Position numbers and translations under genes: made by a program | In this document: positions 38,401-51,000 of the stretch, piece by piece | Layout of the letters: each line of letters begins with the position of its first letter | Numbering within the stretch: the first letter of the stretch is position 1 | Assembly (NCBI GenBank): GCA_963920665.1 | Contig: OY987268.1 | Span: forward strand, 17,672,501-17,736,500 | Source of the DNA: Straminergon stramineum | Taxonomy: Eukaryota; Streptophyta; Bryopsida; Hypnales; Calliergonaceae | Length of the DNA stretch: 64,000 nucleotides | Direction of reading: 5' to 3' | Notes under the pieces: model-generated | Told to the model about the DNA's origin: nothing | What the model saw: only the letters and a program-made list of their open reading frames with translations | The model's database searches: none

Positions 38401-38592
38401 GAAAATCTTCCATCTAAGGGATCTTCGTCTCGCCTCAATCGAGTGACAAGGACCTTGAAGCCAACACCAAAGCCAACAGAAGTGGTCACCACTATGAAGG
38501 CTATGAAGGGAACCATGCAGCAAGTGCCCAAACCGAATCCCCCTACAGGAGGGGGGCAGCCCAGAAAAGGAGAAGCATCACGGAAGAAATGA
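32462..38592 (+). CDS. CACTA accessory (TnpA-like) protein, intact, six exons
   Basis: The model joins 32462-32743, 35946-36310, 36554-36906, 37070-37347, 37571-38242 and 38398-38592. All introns are GT-AG and phases agree, giving 714 codons without a stop. The start is the first ATG, and the longer open frame before it has none. The protein has a Ser/Arg- and Lys-rich N-terminus, a basic region ending KKRRARMAQEE, acidic serine runs, and a central block YGWGDQPMKDKMRFFERV. Next come INPGWYAQFV-type residues and VWEMLRAKRRSAKAQEKS, a long acidic middle and a basic tail ending in KK. Position opposite tnp2 in the same CACTA element suggests the DNA-binding partner role of TnpA. The W-x-Lys-rich segment loosely recalls the Ptta/En/Spm family, but I do not firmly recognise a domain. 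The 36554 start has a CAGCAG alternative three bases on. Confidence 0.7.
32880..33040. repeat. GC-rich short repeats in intron 1
   Basis: CCCTCCCCCTCCCGCA-type words recur with GCGTGCTCCCTCC, ending in a GGCGGCGGGGGCG run. This is one of the most GC-rich stretches of the window, and it lies between the first exon and the 260-bp array. Confidence 0.6.
33430..35645. repeat. 260-bp tandem array in intron 1 of the TnpA-like gene
   Basis: The landmark TGAACTGAAATCCA recurs at 33495, 33755, 34015, 34275, 34535, 34795, 55 bases into 35000 and at 35315. The period is exactly 260, with a last diverged partial unit at about 35572 (257 apart). Eight full units are nearly identical in the middle and diverged at both edges. 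Units at 34275+34535 and 34795+35055 share private variants (for example CGAATGTCTG and GGAGCGGTGATCC), giving a 520-bp higher-order repeat. Each unit has TGTCTTAGACG, GGATGTCTGAACG and TTGGACATTGG. The minus-strand open stretches here shift frame each unit and are not genes. Confidence 0.97.
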
Positions 38593-40190
38593 CCATTGAG
38601 GTGTGTTTTGATTCTCTCAAAAGCATGGATATGTGGCTGGTAGGCCTTCAGTTGTCTGTTTGTCCATTGTCACTAACGTCCAGTGTTTGTTTGCAGGACT
38701 CTTTTTGTCCATGGAGACCTCGCCTTCAACGCTCAGATGTTTGCTTAGACATAGAGGACGCTTCACGCAACATTGTGAGAACTTCTTGGTGGCACTATTT
38801 CATGATTATCTTAACAGGTTTAGTGTCTATCATATTTTTTGTGGGGCATGTTGTGCTATATTACCTTTTACAAAAGCTTTGTTCTCCTCATGGAGATTTG
38901 TTTTCCTTGCAACACTTTACCGGTATATGAATATGATATTTTTTATTTGCCTAAAGGTGGTGCATGTATTTTTTGTTTGCCTAAAGGACCATTCAGTGGT
39001 GCATGTATTTCAAGTATTGTAATTGTGCTAAGCTCTCTTGCTATGCAATGTCATTGATTGATATAGTGTAAAACCAACTTTGGTAAATACATGCCATGCT
39101 AGAGCGTTGTTTAGGTCTCTTCAAATGTGGGCACAATGTCTAATGTTCAACGTCCTCACGATCATTGCAATGTTGCACCGCATTGTTTTGATGTCTAAAC
39201 GTCTGTCTACAAGCGCACATAGGAATGCACCATGTGGTTAGGTAGGACATAATCCTAGACCCCTTCAATTCAATGTCAATGTCTGTGAAGTCTACAACAT
39301 GTCTTCATTCACGTCTCACAGTGCACATTGCTATCACATCTAAGCTTGCCCTAAACGTGGAAGCATCAAAAGCTATGCATGCATGTCATTAACCCTAGCC
39401 CTATACACGTCCTGAACATAGTCTACACAGACTTGTGCTTGTCAATTGCCTAACTAGTTAGTGTCATTTCAGACATCCCATGCTCAAACCCAATCTTCAA
39501 GGATGTTGGTATGAAGCATGCACACGTTGTCTAAAATGATTTGTTACTTGTAAAAATGTTGTACATGTGAATGTTGACATCCAACGCGCCACACGTCTAA
39601 TAGAAAATAGCATGAACATGTCCTTAACTATGTCAAATTCCCCACTGTGAAAGCCTCAGACGACACAAATGGCATTAGAATCGACGTTCTTACCAGTAGT
39701 GCATGTTCCGCATAAACATTGTCGTTAACACAGTTATGTCTAGGAAAACATCGTGTTAGACATTTTGATGTCTAAAAAGACATCTTTCATACGTATGTAG
39801 AAAGCTCCAGAAGAGGCTTCTCCACGCACCAAAATTGTCCACGTCAGCATTCGAAGATGCCACGTCACCTAATGTTGACTCCCCGGTCAATGTACACATC
39901 AGATGCCACATCACCAAAATTAGATGGATGAGAAAATTGCCAACCTGGCTGCCCGTGCTCACGTGGCTCCAAATTTGTAGCCACATGGCAAAGTTCTGGC
40001 ACCCGTTGACCAGTGTTTTTTTGGATGTCCGGTGCTTAGCATGCCGCTGTCCATGCTAATTCTTGGATGTCCAAACCCTGTTTTTGCAGACGCAATGTGA
40101 TTAGACACCTACGTCGACATGCCTGATGTCAGATCTGACGTCTGAGTGTCTAAATTTCGCAGTCGGTCGACTGCGTGTTTTCTTCTAGTA
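38593..40190. repeat. Right subterminal region of the CACTA element
   Basis: Non-coding, dense in TAGACAT, TGTCTAA, GATGTCTA and GGATGTCC words. Near 39758-39790 TTAGACAT, TGATGTCTAA and AAGACATC sit almost back to back. The terminal ~40 bases include AGTCGGTCGACTGCG, a near palindrome. Confidence 0.55.
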
Positions 40191-43100
40191 TAACTTGGCA
40201 TCAGTAAAGTAAGAGCTATTCAAAGTGAATAGTTTGAAGCCATATTGGTGACAGTTCTATAGACAATTATTTGACAAGAAACAAGGGGTGAAGGGAATCC
40301 TTTTAGTTTTCCTTTACATGGTGCTTTTGCCTAATGATGAGTTCCATCAACCATAGATGTAACTATTGTATAAGGTGTATCCAAAGGTCAAAGTTGGTAT
40401 TCCCTTCCAAATAATTAATTAAAGTGGAAAATGTGATTTGATAAATGTTTAAAAATAGAAATATTTAATTTTGATATATTTAAAAATAAATGATTCATAT
40501 CCCACAAATTTTCTCATATACTTTAAAAGTTTTTTTAGTGTAAAGATTTTTTAATTTTTTTTCTTGGTTTCGTAAACTTTCTTATAGAGTTGGGAGCCCT
40601 CAAAGATTGGTTGTCAATATTAGTTTTGGGGAATGAAAAGAAATTTATGTTGCCAAGGCACTTTTGCACATGTGCCTTCATTATAGAGGCAATGTAAAAT
40701 GATATCTTGAGAAGAATGCAGAACACAATGTCTATAGTGTATGCTATCACAAAGAGCATGCACAACAATCCATTATGTTGTTGCATGATGTTGATATACC
40801 AGTAATGAAATAGTCACAAAATTCTTAAGAAGGTCTGGCAATCGTTAATTAAAGATGGTAGGTTGATCAAAGACAAAAGTAGATAAATCAATGATGACCC
40901 CAGTGGATAGGTGCATGGAGCCACATTGTAGAGAATCTAGGTTTTGAAGGAGGATGTCATGGATCTTCTTGAGGAAGGGCTACACTTTCTTGGTAGACAT
41001 GACCTTCATTTCCTTGTAGAACTTGAGGAACATGAATAAAGTATGACTTTTGAAGGAGAGATGGTTTGTCAGACAAGCAATTAGACATTCAACTTGAGGG
41101 TGTGCTTGTTATACACGTCAATTGTCAATGGTCAATTATGGTTGGTTGGTCTTCTTGAAGTTGTGCTTAATCATTAGAAGAGATTCAGCAACCGTAGAAG
41201 CCCATTTCAGGATGGTTCCCAATGTTGGGAACTAGCTAGAGTTGGCCAAATTTTTTTTTAAATTTAAAAAATTCTAAAATTTTCAATTAAAGCATTATTA
41301 TTATTTTTAAATCTAAAAAAAATATTCAAAAAAATATTTATTATTAATATTCAGCATGGCCGTCACTTGGCTACATCAACCAATTATTGACTCTGAGTTT
41401 CCATAGTCCAAGAACTCGTGGGAACTCGAGGTCTTCTAAACTAGCTAAATCTCTTCTAATGATTCAAGTAGATAATTGTGGTCTAAAGATCATTTTGGAG
41501 TACAATTTACGTCACATTGTCCTCAAGATTGTAGCAAGTTCAAACACATTTGAGAATTGAAGCTTGTATTGAGAACATCAAAGTCCTCTAGTGAGAATTT
41601 ATCTTCATGGATGTTTTTTAAAAGTTTGCCATACTATGAACCTTCCACTTGCCACATTTGCTTCATGAAGATGATGGTTTAGAGGCGCACATAATTTTTC
41701 CAAAGGCTCTTTCCTATGATTTTTTCGCTCCCTTTAGGTGAATGAAAACATTGGTTGGATGTTGGAGGAATACAACAAGGAGTCAATGATTGGTAAAAAT
41801 TGCATGGAGTCATCTATGAAAGAAGACACCCCTCATAGCATGTAGGGCCACTCACTACAAGAGATGAAGAGGATCAATCAATAGTAGAACACTTGTAGAT
41901 CAAAGCTGAAAACAAAGAAGATGAAGGAAGAATTTTTAGTAAAGAAATTCTGAATCTTAATTGCCAAAACATTACTATTGATCAAAATTGCCCTTTAGTA
42001 AAATCCTTTTAAAATCTTATAGCCAAATCCAACTCCCTTAAAAAATTTAAGACAATAAAAAATTTTCATGAATTTTATCAAATTAAAAAAATTTGGTATG
42101 AATTTTTTTTGGATAGAAATTTTTCCTTTCTTTTATGATAGTAGAAGTTTTTTTTATCATAGTTGTAGGAGTAGAAGTTTTTGAATTTTGATTAAATATG
42201 TACGTAAATAAAGAATTCATCAACACTTTTTATTATATATTTATAAAAATAATGCAATCGTAGATGAATGAACATGCAAAAAACAGTACAAAAATGAAGC
42301 CACTATTTTGTTGTGGCTTTTTTTCCACAAGTTTGGTTGCGGATTCGATGGAATGTGGCTTTACTTTTTGAGTGTCTTTTCATGGCTTTGGTTGTATTTA
42401 TTTACACCTAGTGCACTCCATATTGGTCAATATAAATATTGTTTTAGACATACACATAGAACGTTTAAATTATTACCTAATCTAATTTTGACCTCAAGGT
42501 CGTCAATAGAATTTATTTAGATATACTATGGGTGTATAAATGCAATGGATGAATTCATCCAATTGAACAAGTTTCCATCCACTTGCACCACATAGCCTCT
42601 TGTAGACCTAAACATTTTGAGGCAAAATAAATTTGACTTTAAAAAGAATTTGGACAAAAATCACTTTCTTTTCAAGTTATTTTTCCCACTTGATCTTGAG
42701 AATTGAGATGAAGCAATCTAAAACCTTACTTAACCCCTAAAGGTTTTTGACTATGTTTTCACTAAAAACGCTCCAAAATTGTCATCTCCAATACAAGTAT
42801 CAATTTTAGAAAAAATACATTTTTGGACAAATGTAACCGTAGGATCTTGTATTAATCTGGTTTGGGAAGATGTGGAAAAAATTTCAGAAATTTCCACCGT
42901 TTGGATTGCAAGACATTAGCATTTGAAGTGACAAAAAGTCATTTTTTGGCCCTGCAAAAATCCAGGCAGATGCACTCCACAAGGTCAAATCATTATGAAA
43001 AAATGTCCAAAATGGTTGTAACTCTTCGGATTCATTCTTCAAGTCATGTTTGATACATGCTTGAAAAATTTTAGATCATTTGGAATTGTACAACATATAG

Positions 43101-43930
43101 GAAAAAAATAGTAAGTTGAAAGAAGTAGAGAATGGTTCAAAATACTAAAGTGTTAATAATTTATTTATGGAATTGAAAAATGCCAATCCCAATGGTGAAA
43201 TTGTTGTAATAAAAAATCTACACCTCAAGTTTTTATTTTTTTCCAAAAATATTAAAAATTGAGTGAAATAAAGGTCTTCAAAGTTTATTTGAGAGTAGAG
43301 ATTCCATTACTACCCACAAACTACCCACAACTAAAACTCTTCATAACTTTCATCTCACAAATCAAAATGGAATGATTCAAAGCTTTTCATGTATATATAA
43401 ATGTAGAAAACCAATTTCAAATTTTTATTTTAAGAAAAAGTGATTTTTCAAGAAGTTTTTTTTGCTTCCCGGGTTGCCTACCGAGCAATGAAAACAACAT
43501 ATTATACAATAACTTTTTAACCATGTATTCAAAAGTTATGAAAATTGTTGGGTCTTAAAGCTACTCCTCCGGAAAATGTTGTGTGAAAATTTCAAAGAAA
43601 AAAAATCAAAATTTTGTCCGTAGTGAGCTCCCCAAAATCGCTATGTTGCCAAAAAACACCATTTGGTCCTTTAGGGGTTAATAGTCAAGAACCATCGAGT
43701 GACCAATTGTTGAGATTCACATTGCTCAAGAATATGGAAAGGTATTTCTTCAACATCCATGAATGTATTTCATCCAATTCATACTATTCCAATAATAAAC
43801 CTTCGATATATTCATCGACCACTCATTGGATGCCCATTGACTCTTTTCATTAGTCGTTCATTCATCCCAATCTCTGAAAATGGTCATGGTTATTTCTAAT
43901 ATGAGGGTTGTTATTATGTGAGCATAGGAG
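40191..43930. other. AT-rich non-coding region
   Basis: No gene with support was found. A dispersed repeat copy lies at 41165-41475. The remainder is AT-rich with frequent homopolymer A/T runs. Confidence 0.5.
41165..41475 (+). repeat. Dispersed repeat, copy 1 (partner at 60200-60500)
   Basis: Shared ordered blocks are CCATTTCAGG, ATGTTGGGAACCA/T, TTGGCC, ATGGCCGT..CTTGGC, AACT(C/T)G.GGGGACTC-like and CTAGCTAAATCTC/CTAGGTGAATTTC..TCTAATG. Both copies are in the same orientation, with an A/T-rich middle of different length. The type is unknown, possibly a MITE or an LTR fragment. Confidence 0.6.
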
Positions 43931-44137
43931 TGTGAGCCCAGGAACCTATAATACTACACACCTATGTTATAGGTGTATATACCATGGAAACCACCTATGA
44001 TTATAGGATATATATATTACAAATATTCATATTATAAATATTTATGATATAGACACTTTCTATAGTGTGGGGTATCTATATTATAAGTACCTATAATGTA
44101 GGCTCAATGCTTACAAGCTCTCATTCTTGGGCTCACA
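43931..44137. mobile_element. Candidate MITE (~207 bp)
   Basis: TGTGAGCCCAGGAA at the left and TTCTTGGGCTCACA at the right form an inverted pair with one mismatch. The inside is palindrome-rich (CCTATGTTATAGG and ACCTATAAT repeated near both ends). No convincing target duplication is seen. Confidence 0.5.
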
Positions 44138-46580
44138 TACTAGCACGATTGATTTTAGAATAAAATTTTAAGAATAAAATAAAATATGGATGATTTGTAA
44201 AGCATTCAAAATAGTGTGTTTGAAAGAATTTAGGACTAAAATTTTTTGTCTCTAATAGTTATGTACAAAAAAGAGCCATGGAAAATAATGAAAAAAAAAA
44301 GAAGATATTTTCATGTTTGATTCTTAGAAAATACTAAAGATATTCAAAAAAATTCAAAAGAATCAACCATTTTTTCTAACTTGAAGATGCTCCTTTTCAA
44401 CCACTTACATCTTTGAAAAAAACTATGCTCCACTTGTGCAAAGGTAGTGCAATTTGAGCACATATGGAGGGTAGAGACTTTAATGTTTTTACAAAACTTC
44501 TTCACAAAATTTTGTAAATTTGGTAGAAGTCATTGAATTCCAATTTTGACCTTCAAATACACATTTTTGAGTTGAAAATAGTAGTACCTTCCCAAATGAC
44601 AATAGTAGACATCCAAGTAGGGGGGGGGCTTAAAAATATGAAAGTCATTTAAAAAAATGAAAAAAACTATTCAATGTCTACAACTACCACATGTACCTTC
44701 ATTTCAAACTTCATATAAAATTGACATATAATTCAAAAGTTATGAGAAAAAACATTTGTCCTAGGCCAAGGGGACAAAAAAAAGATAAGTATTGTTTGCA
44801 ATCATTTGGTACTGATGTGTCCTTGTTCTCATTAACATTTGCAATTAGAGACATAATGGGAGTTATATAGACAATGGACATCAATTGGCATGGATATCTT
44901 AAACAAACTACAATCTAAAACTTCTTTGTTCCACATATGCAACTCTTGTATTATATGTAGCCAATGTAGGGGTCATCAACATTAAAATGGCTTAAACATA
45001 GGAAGATCGAGAGGGCGTTATTCCTTGGGGTATATTCAAAACATGTAACTATACTCCCCCTTAGACTTTTTGATCTTAGAAAGTCAAAGGGGGGGGGAGA
45101 TAGTTACACGTTGAAATTATACCTTGGCAGGTAATGCCTTCTTGATCAGTTGATCTCCTTGTGAGAAGATGGCTATTGTAAAAATTCTATCACATTAAAG
45201 GGACCAGAAAGCTAGGTGAAGACCAAATTAAATAAAATGAGATGTAGAAATGTTGGGTTGCATACTTATTAAAAAAAACTTTTTAATATATATGAAGAAT
45301 TGAAACATCTACGTATAATTTTTAAAAATCCATATAAGAAGTTCCCTCCAATTAAAATTAAAATTCATTTGAAGTTTTTTATTTATAAATTTTTTATTTT
45401 ATTAACCTACACCAGATATATTGGCGCATGCAATGATTCTGTTTTCACCAGATTTGTACTCATTGTTTGGTGTACATAGATACAAGCTTCTTCCTGGAGG
45501 AAAATGCGAATCCTTAGCCAGATTTCCAGGAAAATTTCTTGTAAGTTGCTAGAAATAATTGCACTATAGCTCTCAGTAATAAAAAGATGATGCAATTTTT
45601 TTCAAATTGAGTAGCCTCAACTGAGCAATATCGTGGACTCACCCTAATTTGGATCGCCTAAACCAAACCCTAAAATCTTAACCCCTAAATGCCCAAGGCA
45701 CCAGATTCTGGTGTTTCGAAAACTTTAAAGTTAAGTAAAACCCAACCAAATTGCTATTATTAGTAGTTTGTATTTTTGGAGAATTTTTTTTGAAGTCTAG
45801 TTTTAGGATCAAAAAGTTGATCTGAAAAATAACGGATTATGATTTTTCTATAGAAGATTTAGTGCAAGGATGCCCATTGCAATCTTGACTTCCTGTAGTG
45901 TTGAGGGCTCATGAAAATGATCCTCAAATACACTAGATCTTGTAGGCAAAATCACATTAGAAATTCATTTAAAAAAAATTGTAGAATAGATTTTGAAAAA
46001 CCATAAATTGATTGGGGTTGTGCATGCTGGGCCCTATAACCTCATATTTTTTTAGTGACCAACTTTTTAGAGTTGACATGCAAAAAGTGAATTGAAAAAT
46101 TTTCACAATTTTTACACCCTCACGATCAAACATTATAATCTTTCAATCTATAAGTGATATTGTTATGTTTTCTTTTCCTATGTGATCTCCAACATGTCTA
46201 GTTTGAATTTGTACGGTTACAATTCAAAAAAAATTGGTACAACTTATGAAAATGTTGACTTTTTGTTCAATTTAGATCAAATTTCAAGGAGCTCCAAACA
46301 GGCCTTGGGCATTTAGGGGTTAATTCCTTATTCCTAAAACCCTAAGTAAAACCCTGAAGACCCTGAATCCCTGGCACCCTGAATTCTGGGCTCAGCGTCA
46401 ATTTCGTTATTGGAAATCCAGACGTTCTGGAGCGAGCGTTCTGAAATGGAAATCTATGCATGTCCTAGTACGTTATTAGACCTTTGAGTAGATGAATGGA
46501 CATCGCAGTTTTTGTCACCGACGTCAATGTAACGAAACTGATGATGTGCGCTAGCTTAAAAAAATACTCACAGTCGTAGA
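44138..46580. other. AT-rich non-coding region
   Basis: No supported gene. It contains the foldback at 45041-45111. Confidence 0.5.
45041..45111. repeat. 71-bp foldback with C5/G9 arms
   Basis: ACATGTAACTATACTCCCCC and its near complement GGGGGAGATAGTTACACGT, with GACTTT / AAAGTC inside, form a hairpin with arms of about 30 bases and a 10-base loop. Confidence 0.75.
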
Positions 46581-46617
46581 GATCTAGGGTCCCTTCGATC
46601 TCAAGCTTGGACTGGCG

Positions 46618-47095
46618 CCGTGGTGCCGTCCGTGATGCAGGTGTACTTCGGGAAGCTGGCCACACCGGGCAGCGGCAAGCGGGAAGTGGCGGTGAAGGAT
46701 CTGAATCTGGAGGCTATGAACTGGCAGCGCGTCGTTCCAGACGGAGGTGCGGACGCTGGGACGCCTTCACCACGTGAACCTGGTGCGGCTGCTGGGCTAG
46801 TGCACTCACGACCGGCGTCACCTGCTGGCGTGCGAGTTCGTGTCGAACTCCTCGCTGGACTGCTGGATCTTCCGGGACGGTTCGCAGGAATTCAAGCTGC
46901 CCTGGAAGACCCGGGTGAGCATCGCGGAGGGCTTGGCGCGCGGACTGCACTATTTGCACTTCGAGTGCAATCCGCCCACCATTCACTTGGATATCAAGCC
47001 GCATAACATCCTCTTGGTTGGAAGACTGGTCCACAAACCTGGCGGGCTTCGGCATCGCCAAGTTGGCGGTGGACACGGAACGGAATCTGGTATGA
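46618..47095 (+). pseudogene. Receptor-like kinase catalytic-domain fragment, broken
   Basis: In order, the fragment shows VYFGKLATPGSGKREVAVKD (Gly-loop end and the VAVK lysine), a frameshift near 46725, then FQTEVRTLGRLHHVNLVRLL. A TAG sits where the family has an aromatic residue. After it come SLDCWIFRD, PWKTRVSIAEGLARGLHYLH and HLDIKPHNILL (catalytic loop, HLD instead of HRD). Another frameshift precedes LAGFGIAKLA, where the DFG aspartate is lost. The activation loop and C-lobe are missing. No introns are visible. The fragment is strikingly GC-rich against AT-rich surroundings, suggesting recent arrival from elsewhere or retained coding composition. It is not functional. Confidence 0.88.
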
Positions 47096-48093
47096 CACTC
47101 GATCTCCTGCGACCCTTCTCTCCGGTAAACCGAAATTCTGGTTTGTCGCTCATTTTCTCTGAAGTTCTGGTCTAGCTCTCAACTACTTCTCTCTAATGTA
47201 TTCTTCTCTGAGATCACAACGGAGGTTAAAGAGTTTGCCATGGAGGAAGTGTAACGGAGTTCATTTAACAAAATTACTTGTAAATTTTTGTAAACTTCCA
47301 AAGGTAGCATCGACTTACATTAATTTGACCTCAATTTTAGATTCCTCAAACTTTATGCAAGGGTTGAAACCTCATGATGTGAATTAATGTTCTATATCCA
47401 ATTTTGACCCAATATCATGTAAAGTACGTTGTCAGGGCCACAGTTTCTATGCCTGGATGGTGACACAGTTTCTGGGTTCTGAGTTCGGCGTTAGAATGCA
47501 CTGAACATGAGGAATTATTAGATTAGTTTTACTAAGGGAGTCAAAGTGTGAACTCTTGCTGAGGGTGAAATCAGAACTCTATGAGAAAACTAGAAGTTTG
47601 GCAGTGCACTTTGGTAACACATCTCCAAATCCTGGAGTGGGAATTGTTCAGGCCCCAACACCCCTTATTTTAAACAAAAATAGAGAGAGATTTTCAGTCC
47701 AGATTTCAGGAGTGCCATAAAGTTTCAGGAGTAAAAATATTGACCAAAGTATCATCACTCACAAAGGAAAGCATGATTTGGCAAAACCTTTCAAAAAAAA
47801 AATGTGATACAATAAAGAGACTAATGTACTGAATGATGAATGCTTCATATTCATGACCATGTCATGTTACAAAAACAGCATCCACCGTAGGGTTCTGGAG
47901 AAACATAAGGGCTCCAATAGATGCCCAGAACAGATTACGCCGAAGTCAGAAATTCCGCAGCAACAACCAGGTAGCAAAAGTGGTCCAAGAAATCTTAATC
48001 TCCATAGGGCTGAATGAAATTATACAAGGGCCCCAAAGGGGGTACCACCTTTGGTATGTACTGTACAAACCGCAAAGTTGGTTTGTTGGCTCC
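47096..48093. other. Gap between kinase fragment and VPS2.3 gene
   Basis: The right part (from about 47800) should be the 3' UTR side of the VPS2.3 gene. No further kinase sequence (C-lobe) and no other gene were recognised. Confidence 0.4.
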
Positions 48094-51000
48094 TCAACCA
48101 CTTCGTAAGGCTGCTAACCTCGACTCCAGGTCATCAATCCCCGAGCTGCAGAGTATCAACATTGAAATGCCATAGAAATCAAGGTATGCTCTTCATAACA
48201 GGTAGAAAGTTGCAATGATGCCAGAACTACGACTCAGTTCTGTCACACATAAAAGACGGGTCCACGATGTTAAACAAAGATATTACAAAAACTGGTTGCC
48301 TTGGTGCCAGACATCTGCTTGGAAGGAGTTGAAAGTGATCCATGCATTTGTGGAAATGGAATAGAAGTGATGGATTTCTTTAAGTTGAAAAGAAGAGAAA
48401 CGGATTTAAAAGTAAGATTCAAAAGTGCGGAGCATTATATTCTACTAGTTGTACTCGTGTTCACATACAGAGAAAAAACAGCATACTCCAATATAGTAGA
48501 TCAAGACTTGCCAAAGATTGTTCACACCTGGAGGCCGCTTTGACACCTGATTTGCCTGCCATTCTTCCCTTCGGAGCGGAGGACATCTACAAAACAAATT
48601 CAAACAAAAGCCCACAAGTTCAATCAGATGGTACACCGCCATAAACACGAGATGATTAAGTCACCGTGTTATAAGGGAAGTACAAGCAAACAACATATTC
48701 AAGGAAGAAATTCATTGTGGTCTTGATAATCATTGCAACTCTTGGCCATATTTTAAGTCAGCGAAATTACAACAAAGGACGCTAATTTCCGTGTCGAATA
48801 CCATCACAAGCGACAAGATTCATAATTAGACAAAAGTACCAACAGTTTGGAGGTTCATACCTGAGCTGAAATATCAACGCCAATTTCATCCAGGATCTGG
48901 ATAAGACATAGTCAACAGAAAGGTGAGTTTCGAATATCTATCCCAAACATACTACACAAACATAAGGTGCACATACTGTGTGATGAACTAATTATAATAA
49001 AGTTTTTGAGTCGAAGCTATAAGTTTATTTAAAAAGTTACCACTAAATTTGAACAAAAAAGGGATACGGTATGTTTGCAACAATTTAGTACCTGAAACAT
49101 TAGAAAACTTATTCCAAGTAAAATGTCATTGGAACATGTACAAATGATAAAGCTTTCTTTAACCCATGCTATTTCGCACTTTTAAAATAAAGCCCGCACA
49201 GGGTAGCGCAATCAAAACAATCAACAGATTTCAGACACAAATTTTGGTACTTTAGCAGAAATTTCGCAGTGAAGTATACCTGGTTGGTGAGCTCCTCAGT
49301 CTCCTCCTCAGCCTCATCGTCATCCAATGCATCGTCAATCGAATCGGACATCATTTCGGTCTGGCACATGGAGGTGACGCGTCTTTCAAAATTGAATGCA
49401 GATTTGATTTCATACGTATCAACCCATACAATGCATACAGAAAGATCTGACGAAAATATTGAGCAAGCAAAGATGACACATAGAACTAGTAAACTCCTCA
49501 GTAAAGTTGAGATTGTTGCAAATATCATAGTTGTAACTCACAGTCATATCCATTTGAGCTGACTGCCGCTGAAACTCCTGCATAATTTTAGCCTGTTTCG
49601 CAGGCTCCATTTGCTGTGGAGACAACAACAACATATGAGATTGAATGCAGATTTGATTTCATGCACCAACATATAAAAATTACTACCATCAACTATGAGC
49701 TTCCAAAGTGGATTCTCCAGTGCTTGGGCTTTAGTGTTGAAGGAAATGATAGAGAATGAATTTGGAGTAAAATAGAGAATGATACCTTGTTCATAGATGA
49801 CATAGCCTTGGTAGCCCCCTTCATGGCACTTCCTACCGCCATATTTGCATGCATAGCCTGAAATTGCAACTCCCCAATAGCACTTGTTATAGTCTTCTTG
49901 GAGAGAACACTTCCGAGCACACTTACAGTGACCTCTCTACTCAGCTTTACAGGTACAAGATTCACAACGCCACCATAGTATAGAAGATCTCTTGCATTAC
50001 GTTATTTTAATTAGTCTCTTATCCCACCTGAGTGTGGGTTGCCACTCCCCGCAGTTGCGCTTTGCTACCTTGCAGTTTCGCTATCTGCTGCCTGAGCCGA
50101 ATTAACTGTCGAGCCAAAATCTTTGTTGCTGCCTGCATTAACCAGAAAAAGAGCACTACAATTCTCAATTACAACAGAACTCGCGCAGTGGGACAAGTTA
50201 CCATCCCAGTATCTCTATGTGCCCAATAACCAACTTGAAATGGCAAGAGAGGCTAACATATCTGAACAGCTAGACAGCGAAGAACGATGACTTGGATTAG
50301 TATAAACAAAACCTAGAAGGAAAAAAACAGCTAAAGGATGATATTAGTGTCTCTTTTAATTATTAACATACCTAAGAGTGTGATTTTGGTAACAGAGGTC
50401 AGTATACGAAACAGGATCAGGTTCCTAATGGTTTTCGTTTCCTGGACTACACATATAGAATAATACCAGATCCAGCAAGTTAGATTTGTTCTATTCTTTC
50501 AGACTTACGCATCAGGGGACCTAGATAGAGAGATCTTTTGCTGTGTATCCTCTAAATTGCTTGAGTCGTAATCCTCATGACATTCTGTTACAATATCTGG
50601 CTTAAACATACAAACTTTCTGGTGCTGATTTTAGACATGCTAATTAGGTTCATGTTTGAGGTAGAATTCGTGGATCTCACGCTAGCCTTGCATTCGATGA
50701 AAATCCATTTCAATCATTACCAGCAATGAATACAACCAAACAACAGAACTCACATCATTTCCACCCTTCGCTGTCTTCTTTATCTCTGCCACTAGTTTCT
50801 TTTCCTGCACTCAAAGAAGTCCATAAACTATATTCAGGAAACCGATGTAAGCCGCTCCACTTTGCACAGCAGAGAATAAAGCACAAACAATCCCGATAGA
50901 TCCATATAAAAGTCTACAAGCACAATAACCCTGCATATAAAAAAATGTGTAGGACATTGCTCAAAAACAGAGCATTCCTTACCTCTAACTGTAAAGAACC

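Larger units (their letters stand above)
24488..40190. mobile_element. Large CACTA (En/Spm-type) element with two divergent genes
   Basis: The right end reads, on the minus strand, TACTAGAAGAAAACACGC at 40190, a CACTA end with a mutated first base. The left end is decayed (ATATAGGAAGAAATT at about 24488) and its exact position is uncertain. No clear 3-bp duplication was found. Both ends are rich in TGTCTA/TAGACA-type words. It contains a tnp2 transposase gene (minus) and a TnpA-like accessory gene (plus), transcribed away from a ~2.5 kb central spacer. Length is about 15.7 kb. Confidence 0.85.

Noticed and set aside
24480..40195. 3-bp target duplication for the large CACTA element
   Set aside because: The left end is too decayed to place, and no matching 3-mers could be fixed with confidence.
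46714..47076. 120-codon minus-strand frame over the kinase fragment
   Set aside because: Antisense shadow of the GC-rich kinase sequence.
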